Below, piece by piece: positions 34,201 through 40,361 of a stretch of DNA of 64,000 bases. Position 1 is the first letter of the stretch. Each line of letters opens with the position of its first letter. The position numbers and the translations under genes are program-made. Source of the stretch: Lineus longissimus (Eukaryota; Nemertea; Pilidiophora; Heteronemertea; Lineidae); NCBI RefSeq assembly GCF_910592395.1, contig NC_088325.1:4247501-4311500 (forward strand), read 5' to 3'. The notes beneath the pieces are model-generated. The model ran no database searches and was not told the DNA's origin. It saw only the letters and a list, made by a program, of their open reading frames with translations.

Positions 34201-35019
34201 GATTTTGATATCAGTAGTTTTCGAACTCTGTTCTCGTGACGAAGTCATTTGTAGCATATCGGTAGTGATATTGAATGTACTCTCGAGCTCTGCTCTCAGG
34301 ACAAAGTCCGTCTCTGGATTTTCTTTCAGATATTTAGCGGCCAATAAAGACCAGAGAAAACATTTATTGTCATTTGATTCCACATTTATTACTGCTTTTG
34401 TTTTAAATGGTAATTTAGTGTAATGACCACCTTTACACCTCTTGTAAGAACAGATGGTCATGTTACAAGACTCTATTTTATTTAAAGTAAGTCCAGACCC
34501 TTGAAAGTACCTTTCCTCAATCTGTGTCTTAATGTAGTTTAACTGGTTGGTTATGGCATAAATTGCCTGGTTCCTTGAAATTATGCTTTCCATTGGAGAC
34601 TGTATGGGGTGTGTTACACTTTCACCCTGACGATCAAACTGAGCAAATACTGATATGCTAATTTTGTGATGGTAATCATTGAGTTGAAATAATACCTCCT
34701 CTAATTTATCTCTGTATTCATACACTTGTTTAGCTTCTCTGTCAATCTTCAAACTAATGGTGACTACAGGCTTGCCAAATTGTTTTACTATTTCTATTCC
34801 ACTCACTTTCTTTATGCCATCTAGCTCATTTTCCTCAAATGCAAGTTTCTTATCCATAGTTTTAGGGATCAGTGATGGGGCTCGGGGTTGAGCAATAGGG
34901 ACATAATCCGGATTTAATTTACTTAAGTGACCTTTGGTTCTCCTGTGAATAGCCATATTATTGTAGGATATGTACTTGTCACATGTAGTGCAAAGTATTT
35001 TCTGATTCTTATCAGTCAT
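31228..35019 (-). CDS. Protein-primed family B DNA polymerase (Polinton PolB)
   Basis: About 1263 residues from the ATG at 35019; the frame is open upstream to 35052, but this ATG follows TAAATAGA as in other genes of the element. An N-terminal C2H2-like finger comes first (CTTCDKY...HRRTKGH). Exonuclease motifs: YADFEAI (about 420) and FHNLSNYDSH (about 576), with a zinc-binding-like CYYCNQPLG...DHDHYCGRYRG block before them. Polymerase motifs: YVDANNLYG (about 806), NNSFYGKT (about 993) and YLDTDSF (about 1087). All key acidic residues are present. It would replicate the linear element from its ends. No separate terminal protein was identified. It carries double-hairpin insertions at 32481, 33719 (half), 34176, 34223 and 34285, all in frame and away from catalytic motifs. 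Confidence 0.96.
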   Translation of the reverse strand: MTDKNQKILCTTCDKYISYNNMAIHRRTKGHLSKLNPDYVPIAQPRAPSLIPKTMDKKLAFEENELDGIKKVSGIEIVKQFGKPVVTISLKIDREAKQVYEYRDKLEEVLFQLNDYHHKISISVFAQFDRQGESVTHPIQSPMESIISRNQAIYAITNQLNYIKTQIEERYFQGSGLTLNKIESCNMTICSYKRCKGGHYTKLPFKTKAVINVESNDNKCFLWSLLAAKYLKENPETDFVLRAELESTFNITTDMLQMTSSREQSSKTTDIKIELCSQYGVQIKSFPVCIQKDIPKIESDNNLKINVFKLENEWAKSTCEAKLEPLYLSKNYDDDDVIDLLYFKDHFMYIRDINLFFRTLAHRVYLCRRCMNYFYRKSTLDKHKKKCGEHDYCKITLPPPNSKWSQIKFEKHSFKNRVPFVIYADFEAISEPCSSAEGNIPVVSVEPPMMKEPSSKKLFKQNASAVGVYVHSDYTHLYSSQYVSHRGADVVDVFCNWLIRMEEQFSNLLNCNFPLTMTDEDWHKYQLETHCYYCNQPLGYDKVKDHDHYCGRYRGAAHNSCNLNEKKAMFVPVFFHNLSNYDSHLFIKELMNKLPKYKKLKILAKTSEEYISFQFGCFRFLDSYRFLQSSLDNITKSMLDDDFKITRQLFPNTTDFKLLRKKGSVPYSFYTSHESYNVTYLEKSMFFDELKNEMAPDSAYDEAKVIWDHFKIRNHGEFIDLYLKTDVILLADLFEKFRDVNLNYFQIDPCHCYSAPGLTWQAGLKYTGINLELLTDTNILLTFEKAIRGGISGVMGTRHVKADEHHKLLYVDANNLYGWSMMEPQPYGSFEMIDIDPLELCSQDKVRLNMNVISKEQIMAIPSDSEVGYFLEVDLEYPGNIKFKSRNFPFCPESLFIEDDELSPYQRELLGDDKRSNVEKLILTQKDKTNYIVHYRMLQFYLKHGMVLKRVHSVISFKQSKWLAPYIDFNTKRRMDSKTDFEKDYFKLMNNSFYGKTCENIRNRVEIEFVSDGERARNVMANPRFSSICVFDEHNAAISMRKTSMKFNKPIYIGASVLELSKLLMYEFYYEVLQPYFGEKNIELLYLDTDSFVLNINTDDLTKDLKELKHYFDFSNYPKDHPLYDTSKKKVPGYFKDELGGVEMTEFIALRSKMYAYRTNTMSGEQGSTKDYDSKKLKGIAKNVVRRNISFDDYVDCLEKSRSFYHKMRHLRSDKHQIYLEEVDKKSLSPFDDKRFILEDGISTLPFGMYYEGYIDYSDSNFA
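32481..32505 (-). repeat. Double-hairpin element in the polymerase domain
   Basis: GGAC-TTT-GTCC, TGA spacer, GAGC-ATA-GCTC. In the polymerase frame it encodes ELCSQDKVR, shortly after the YVDANNLYG motif. Confidence 0.9.
34176..34309. repeat. Three double-hairpin elements in the polymerase N-terminal region
   Basis: 34176-34200 reverse: GTAC-TCC-GTAC, TGA, GAGC-AGA-GCTC. 34223-34247 forward: GAAC-TCT-GTTC, TCG, TGAC-GAA-GTCA. 34285-34309 forward: GAGC-TCT-GCTC, TCA, GGAC-AAA-GTCC. The first two contain paired stem substitutions. Together they account for much of residues 236-281 without breaking the frame. Confidence 0.9.
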
Positions 35020-35075
35020 TCTATTTATTAGATTAAAATTTATTAAATTCAATAAATATCTTGAATTAAATAGAA

Positions 35076-36038
35076 ATGGACTTCATAATCAATGAACAAG
35101 AATGTAATGAAGCCAAATTTGAGTACTACTTAACAGACCAATTAGACATAAAATCCATTACTTTGAAATCGATAACCTTTTACAATTCATGGTGGACAGG
35201 TGATTTTCTACCAGCGAGTGTCCAAGTATTCATGTTTCTTTACAATGAGTTTAAACTTAATAAACAACTGAATACAACCATAATAGAACAGTGCCTTGAA
35301 GACATTAACCATACACCCAATGCGACGCCAGATGAATTTTGTAGGAATTTTTTAGTTAACCCCTCTATTAGAACAATAATAAAAAAAAGACAATACACAT
35401 TTCCATACTCTCGACATTTTAGTTTAAGTGAGTTTTGTGAGGTATGGCAAACATACATAAAAGAAAATGGAGTAAGCCATGTGAAAATTTACTGTGATAA
35501 CAATAATTACATAACCCTTGAACTTACAGAGGATAAATACTTTTACCTTAAAAACATATTTTATGATATTGTAAATAATACACCAGCTGGCAAAACATTC
35601 TCCTCAGACTTATTCGGTGTATGGAATGAATGGTTTGGCTTTAAGCAAACTAAATTCACCAAGAAAGGAAAATACTACTCCACAAGACCACTCAACTTTT
35701 ACAGGAAATATCTATTCCTGCAAGCTAATTTGGTTGACAAAGCTAAGACCCTCTACAACAATAAACCATCTAACATTTTCTGCATCATACCTGTAGAAGA
35801 TGGTGACCAAATAAAAATGCAGCGATACGAACCGAATTGTAAGAAAACGATAAATAAGTGTACTAATCACATAAAATTCGAAATCACTGATGAGAATGGT
35901 AAGCTAGTTAATTTCAGAGGAACAGAGGTTTCTTTAGAGTTAAGAATCGAGCTTTGCTCTCTGGCCTTTGTCCTAGACGGACTTCGTCCTGAGAGCTCTG
36001 CTCGACCACCTGATGAGATCATTCCATTAAAGGAATAG
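35076..36038 (+). CDS. Second penton-like protein (320 aa)
   Basis: Its function is inferred only from a C-terminal motif, HIKFEITDENGKLVNFRGTEVSLEL, which parallels the end of the penton-like protein at 25671-26438 (LTDE-G-x-I-D-x-N-G-x-x-V). The N-terminal two thirds (WWTGDFLPASVQVF, FPYSRHFSLSEFCEVWQTY, DLFGVWNEWFGFKQTKF) are not recognised. It may be a second jelly-roll vertex or attachment-type capsid protein. The last about 30 residues come from two opposed double-hairpin elements (35949-35973 and 35979-36003). It begins after TAAATAGAA, diverges from the polymerase (56 bp between starts), and overlaps the 3' end of the next minus-strand gene by 20 bp. Confidence 0.6.
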   Translation: MDFIINEQECNEAKFEYYLTDQLDIKSITLKSITFYNSWWTGDFLPASVQVFMFLYNEFKLNKQLNTTIIEQCLEDINHTPNATPDEFCRNFLVNPSIRTIIKKRQYTFPYSRHFSLSEFCEVWQTYIKENGVSHVKIYCDNNNYITLELTEDKYFYLKNIFYDIVNNTPAGKTFSSDLFGVWNEWFGFKQTKFTKKGKYYSTRPLNFYRKYLFLQANLVDKAKTLYNNKPSNIFCIIPVEDGDQIKMQRYEPNCKKTINKCTNHIKFEITDENGKLVNFRGTEVSLELRIELCSLAFVLDGLRPESSARPPDEIIPLKE

Positions 36039-36161
36039 TACATTTCTTCTCTTTAACTACAGGTTTAACAAGAGGGTTAATTGATCCCTTCATGACTGCT
36101 TTATTCGGACTTTGTCCTGAGAGCATAGCTCGATTAGGACTTTGTCCAGAGAACAAAGTTC
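35949..36161. repeat. Four double-hairpin elements at the convergent gene ends
   Basis: 35949-35973 forward (second stem GGCC/GTCC, damaged), 35979-36003 reverse, 36107-36131 reverse and 36137-36161 reverse. Pairs are separated by 5 nt. They lie in the C-terminal codons of the plus-strand penton-like gene and of the minus-strand membrane protein. Confidence 0.88.
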
Positions 36162-36555
36162 GATTCAAGCCTGATCGCTGCTCTTTACTTACTTTTTTAG
36201 GAAGTTTCTTAAACATAATGAATGCTGCTAAAATAATTGCACCTAAACCTAGTACATAGACATAAGTATTACTACTAGATTCACGCAGTGATACATCAGT
36301 ATTTTGAGATTGTGGTTCTTCTTCCTCTAATTCTTCTTCCTCCTTTTCCACAACTCTGTTGTTTGGTGAGGAGTCCTCTACTTTAAATGTCGTCTTATCC
36401 TTTTTTATCCTCTTAAATTCCTTAGATCTTCTACCCAGTTCTCTAGACCATGCTAATTGTTTCTCTGATCGAGGTTTCTTAGACACTGAAACTTTAGTCG
36501 GACTTTGTCCTGAGAGCATAGCTCGAGTAGTATCAGTTACAGTTTCAAGTTCCAT
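36019..36555 (-). CDS. Single-pass membrane protein carrying three element-derived peptides (178 aa)
   Basis: Not recognised by family. Order: an N-terminus with a double-hairpin-derived TRAMLSGQSP, a basic stretch (KQLAWSRELGRRSKEFKRIKK), an acidic run (EKEEEELEEEEP), one transmembrane helix (VYVLGLGAIILAAFIMF, about residues 98-114), and a basic tail with two further element-derived peptides (TLFSGQSPNRAMLSGQSP). About one sixth of the protein is therefore repeat-encoded. The start lies in GATAAATGG. A virion membrane or core-associated role is possible. Confidence 0.6.
   Translation of the reverse strand: MELETVTDTTRAMLSGQSPTKVSVSKKPRSEKQLAWSRELGRRSKEFKRIKKDKTTFKVEDSSPNNRVVEKEEEELEEEEPQSQNTDVSLRESSSNTYVYVLGLGAIILAAFIMFKKLPKKVSKEQRSGLNRTLFSGQSPNRAMLSGQSPNKAVMKGSINPLVKPVVKEKKCTIPLME
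36500..36524 (-). repeat. Double-hairpin element near the gene start
   Basis: GGAC-TTT-GTCC, TGA, GAGC-ATA-GCTC. It supplies residues about 10-19 of the membrane protein. A half copy, GAAC-TAT-GTTC, lies upstream of the gene at 36578-36588. Confidence 0.88.
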
Positions 36556-36604
36556 TTATCTTGGCCGAATTTAATTCGAACTATGTTCTCATAACCAGGT
36601 TAAT

Positions 36605-36979
36605 TTAGTCTTCTTTATCATCACTACCTGTGATATCTAGACTTTCATCTATTGATTTGTCACATTCAGAGACAGTCATATTTGGTGTATTCGTATTTGA
36701 TGCAGTCATACTCGATGCAGTCATAGATGATTCCTCATGACAATGACCTAAAGTAATAAGTGTTGTTGAGGCAAGTGCAGTTAATGGTCCCATTCTCAAA
36801 CTCAACCATCCAAGCCATTTATCCAACTCGTTAGTTATCAAATAATCATTTCTAAGATCATGGTAAAGATTATCTTCATCATCTATTGGTAATAACCACC
36901 TTGATAATTTAGTGTAAGCTTTAATTACTGTCTTACCCAAAGAATCATTAAGTCTGGCAGCCATCTTTGTTTCATACAT
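36605..36979 (-). CDS. Unrecognised Polinton protein (124 aa)
   Basis: No domain recognised. It has a helical N-terminal half with a weakly hydrophobic stretch (LGWLSLRMGPLTALASTTLITLG, about residues 56-78) and a Ser/Thr-rich tail containing a direct repeat (SSMTASSMTAS) and an acidic end. It lies in the minus-strand gene row, 21 bp downstream of the next gene upstream. The start context ATAGAATG resembles that of the polymerase. Confidence 0.5.
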   Translation of the reverse strand: MYETKMAARLNDSLGKTVIKAYTKLSRWLLPIDDEDNLYHDLRNDYLITNELDKWLGWLSLRMGPLTALASTTLITLGHCHEESSMTASSMTASNTNTPNMTVSECDKSIDESLDITGSDDKED

Positions 36980-37000
36980 TCTATGGTGTTTTAAGATTTC

Positions 37001-37426
37001 TTATTCAGTCATATTATCTAAGTCATTAAAAGTTATTTGTTTATTAAGGAAATCCTTGCTTTTACCAGTTGCAACTAGAATCTCTAAGTCTTGTTTGGCT
37101 TTAAGGCCACTATCAGTCAAATAGTTCAAATTTTGTTGATTGCTACTTGAACCTTGTTGATTGCTACTTGAACCTAGTTGGCAACTAGAATTGACTATTC
37201 CTTGACTAGGATTAACAAAATTTGAACTATTCAACTGCTTGTTTGAAACTTGTTGATTTGTAGAGCAGTTCTGTTGAAAGTTAGTTCTGTTTTGTTGGTA
37301 ACTACCAGTATTCTGTTGGTTAGAAGCCCCAACTCGAGCTAAGCTCTCAGGACTCATAACACCAATCTGTTTCATCTGTTGTTCAATCACTGCAGATGTC
37401 TGACTATTCATTTGCTGATTATTCAT
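37001..37426 (-). CDS. Gln/Asn/Ser-rich protein (141 aa)
   Basis: Low-complexity, prion-like composition: many NQQ, SNQQG and SSN units over residues 1-100, followed by a more ordered end (LKAKQDLEILVATGKSKDFLNKQ). A double-hairpin relic (37336-37346 plus a damaged second half) encodes SPESLARVG. The start lies in TTTAAATG. The function is unknown; together with the NQN-rich HNH protein it suggests that low-complexity tracts are favoured in this element. Confidence 0.55.
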   Translation of the reverse strand: MNNQQMNSQTSAVIEQQMKQIGVMSPESLARVGASNQQNTGSYQQNRTNFQQNCSTNQQVSNKQLNSSNFVNPSQGIVNSSCQLGSSSNQQGSSSNQQNLNYLTDSGLKAKQDLEILVATGKSKDFLNKQITFNDLDNMTE

Positions 37427-37500
37427 TTAAAATTATGGAAAAATGACTGTTAAGTGCAAAATGCTGTTTTCACAACTTTATTGCATCTTAACACTAGCTC

Positions 37501-37555
37501 GAGCTGTGCTCTCAGGACGAAGTCCGGCTCGAGCTGTGCTCTCAGGACGAAGTCC
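37501..37555 (+). repeat. Tandem pair of double-hairpin elements
   Basis: Two almost identical forward copies (37501-37525 and 37531-37555), each GAGC-TGT-GCTC, TCA, GGAC-GAA-GTCC, joined by GGCTC. The period is 30 bp, that is, ten codons. Confidence 0.9.
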
Positions 37556-38433
37556 GGCTGGTGTAAACTTAATATTACTGATGCAGTTATTGTCTCTACC
37601 TGCACTGGCACTCAGTAAAACGTCAAACTGCTTGTCAATATCCTGGTCATATTCCTTCTCAACCTTGTAATTCTGGAAGAAAATACTTTGAGTGAAATCA
37701 TACCATAATATCTCCAAATCATTTACTCGCTCCTTGTTGGTTAAAAAAGGTGTAAATATTACATAATCAATTTTCAGCGTTTTAAAGGCTTGGTGTAAAA
37801 ATACCTTGTAGTTAATGGTGACCTTGACACCACAGTAATGCAGAAATCTAAGGAAAGCATAGTACACTAGTCTAAGGTCAGTGATATTCTCATCGGTTAA
37901 TTGCGGTTTACCAATTGCCCTGTTAATAAATTCAATGGCAAGAAACCAATCATATTCCCCACAGTGAAATTTAAAAAGCATGGCTTCACCATGTAACCCT
38001 TGGTTACAAAACTTAGAGGGAGAGTGTTAATACCCATTTTTAGGGCTGACTGAAGAGTACTTTCATATCTCTGCTTACTAAGACATTTTCTGTGACTTGA
38101 AAAGTAGCACTGTAAATACCCTTCCACAAAGTCCTTTAAATACTTAACTGCCGATTCGGACAGCCGACTCCATCCAAGTTTCCTTAGAATACTGTCAAAG
38201 TAACGTGTCTTGTTGTCAATATTGATCTCAAGAGTTTTAAAATCATCGTAGTCGAATTGCAATTGGTGCAGAATTGATACTTCACAGTTTTAGCTGCGTA
38301 CCTTGCTGAATTCAAGTTTTTTTGATACTCAAAAAGTGTCCACCTTTTACAATTACGGCAGAATTGAGCATTAGTGTTGGTACTGACGTCATATTCTTTC
38401 ATTCTTGGCAGGACTACTTTGATTGTCTCAGTC

Positions 38434-38628
38434 AGACTTCGTCTTGAGAGCATAGCTCGAGTAGGCTTATCAAATTTCCCACTGTCATAATTCTTGCTGA
38501 CATTTTCTTCACTAAAATTTCTAGTCGGACGCAGTCCTGAGAGCATAGCTCGATCCATAACCCTAGGACGAATGTATCCTTTAAGATTCTCATTGTTCCA
38601 CTCGAGCTCTGCTCTCAGGACGAAGTCC
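38434..38628. repeat. Three double-hairpin elements in the zinc-ribbon gene
   Basis: 38434-38458 reverse with the paired change AGAC-TTC-GTCT; 38527-38551 reverse (GGAC-GCA-GTCC); 38604-38628 forward (GAGC-TCT-GCTC, GGAC-GAA-GTCC). All lie upstream of the zinc ribbon, in what would be a flexible N-terminus. Confidence 0.88.
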
Positions 38629-38719
38629 GACTCACTAGAATAATAGTCTTTTAATGAGATGTATTTATTCATATTTACATAATAATTATTTTTTAAACAT
38701 TGTTTTGATAGAAGGTCAC

Positions 38720-40351
38720 CTAAGACCTTTTACGTGATTTTACTGTTTTACGTGATTTTAAGGCTTTAACACCCCCAATTAAACCATAGATTACGGAACT
38801 AACAATAGCAATAACTGCTATGATCAGATGTTCAGCTAGAAAGCCAACAACTGCACCAATTGTTTTCAGGAGAAATGATACGATAGAACCGATGATTCCC
38901 GGTAAAGCCGCAGCTGATTTCTTGGCTAGTTCTTTTAGCCATTCAGCAAACTTCTTGAGACCTTCTTTTACTTTATCTGGTATTGATGGTTTTGGTCCTG
39001 GTTCTGGTGTAGGTCCTGGAGTTGGGTCTGGTCCTGGAGTTGGGTCTGGTCCTGGAGTTGGGTCTGGTCCTGGAGTTGGTTTTACAGATTTAGTGGCACC
39101 ACTTAAAGCACTACTGATACTAAGACCTAGAGTTGTAAATGTCATTACAACAGCTGTTATTATGGCGCTAATAGTTACACCATATGTCTTAAAAAGTAAC
39201 TTTATTCTGTCCTTCAGAGGAATAGTTGAATCTGGTTTCTTTAGAACATCAACAATTAAACGTTTAATTCTTCTAGTTTGTGACTCCCTGTCATTGTCTA
39301 ACCTCCATACCTTTGACTGTTCCTCATACAATTTGTCATTTAGTTCATCTATTTGCTTTTTCAACTCCACCGTGTCTTCAGTATCTTCTTCTACAGACTT
39401 TACATAGTCTCTTGTTAAATTATGAAGTTGATTTTCTAGTTCTTGTATTTGCATGTCCTTATCCCTCTTTACTGCAGCTAGTTTATCACCAGCCTGTTTT
39501 AACCCTCTAAGTTCTCTCAAGGCATATTCAGTAAAACCCAGTGATTTAAGTTCATCATCATTAAAATCTATCAGTTTATCTATTGGTTTGTTTGAACTGT
39601 TTACCTCATTAATTACTGCCTGTGTTTCAGGGGTTACTGATGTAGGTTCCCTTACTGGTGGGTCAGGTGCAATCATACCTCTAATCATGTCAACAAATCT
39701 AGTACCAAACTTAGTCTTTAATGTGCCTTCAGCATAGAAGCTTCCATTATCCTTAGTTAAAGGAATTAACTTTATCTTTTCTCCATTTTTATCAGAATAT
39801 TCAAATAAATTTTTGTTTCCTCGTTTATCTTTTATCAAATCAAATTCAGAATTTCTCGGATTGTAATAAAGTTTGTTTCCATTGTAACTAATGTGTGGTG
39901 AAAGATTACTCAATTTTTTCTTGTCATAATTCCAGATTGATCCTCCCAATGCTTTATCAAGTTTATCCTCTATTGTATCGTAACTTAACTCCTTTTCCAT
40001 CAATTCAGGGACAATACCTCTTACTCTTTCTGGTGTACTGAATGAAGTTTCAGTAGTAAGATTTCCACCTCCTGTGTTGTATGTTGTGCCGTCATCTTGA
40101 AAAGTTCTATTGATTTCACCTGTATTAGGATCTATCTCATCCATTTGGATATATTCACCTCCTGTGTTGTATGTTGTGCCGTCATCTTGAAAAGTTCTAT
40201 TGATTTCACCTGTGTTGTATCTTGCGTGAATATATTGATTAATTAAATCATCCTTTCTCATTTCTAGAATTTGTTCAAAAGTTCCTGATGATGATGATGA
40301 TGATTGTGAATCGTAATCATCCATTTCATAATTTTCACCTCCTTCAGCCAT
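38720..40351 (-). CDS. Large membrane protein with coiled coil and Pro-Gly-Asp repeats (543 aa)
   Basis: In order: a serine-rich acidic start; two copies of a 20-residue unit containing NTGEINRTFQDDG (about residues 45-100); a globular part with YNGNKLYYNPR; a long coiled coil (about 275-350, KDMQIQELENQLHNLTRDY onward); a hydrophobic segment (VTISAIITAVVMTFTTLGLSI); a TPGPDP repeat (five units); an amphipathic helix (KKFAEWLKELAKK); a second strong transmembrane region (LIIAVIAIVSSVIYGLIGG); and a basic tail. The architecture suggests a virion membrane-associated protein or fibre-like structure; the family was not named. The only hairpin-free large gene besides the putative capsid gene. Confidence 0.65.
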   Translation of the reverse strand: MAEGGENYEMDDYDSQSSSSSSGTFEQILEMRKDDLINQYIHARYNTGEINRTFQDDGTTYNTGGEYIQMDEIDPNTGEINRTFQDDGTTYNTGGGNLTTETSFSTPERVRGIVPELMEKELSYDTIEDKLDKALGGSIWNYDKKKLSNLSPHISYNGNKLYYNPRNSEFDLIKDKRGNKNLFEYSDKNGEKIKLIPLTKDNGSFYAEGTLKTKFGTRFVDMIRGMIAPDPPVREPTSVTPETQAVINEVNSSNKPIDKLIDFNDDELKSLGFTEYALRELRGLKQAGDKLAAVKRDKDMQIQELENQLHNLTRDYVKSVEEDTEDTVELKKQIDELNDKLYEEQSKVWRLDNDRESQTRRIKRLIVDVLKKPDSTIPLKDRIKLLFKTYGVTISAIITAVVMTFTTLGLSISSALSGATKSVKPTPGPDPTPGPDPTPGPDPTPGPTPEPGPKPSIPDKVKEGLKKFAEWLKELAKKSAAALPGIIGSIVSFLLKTIGAVVGFLAEHLIIAVIAIVSSVIYGLIGGVKALKSRKTVKSRKRS

Positions 40352-40361
40352 AATTACTTAT

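Larger units (their letters stand above)
37478..38672 (-). pseudogene. Zinc-ribbon protein, possibly VLTF3-like late transcription factor, two frameshifts
   Basis: Three overlapping minus-strand frames follow each other in protein order: 38672-38184, 38262-37897 and 37981-37478. The first ends in a zinc ribbon (CRNCKRW...CTNCNS). The second continues (NKTRYFDSILRKLGW...KYLKDFVEGYLQ). The third reads GKPQLTDENITDLRLVYYAFLRFLHYCGVK. This order resembles poxvirus-type VLTF3 late transcription factors, but the likeness is from pattern only. Single-base lesions near 38265 and 37985 separate the frames. Three element-derived peptides sit at the N-terminus and a tandem pair at the C-terminus. Programmed frameshifting is possible but less likely than decay. 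Confidence 0.5.

Noticed and set aside
38820-39737. Plus-strand frames opposite the 543-residue membrane protein
   Set aside because: Shadow of the minus-strand gene; the Gly-rich repeat mirrors the TPGPDP codons.
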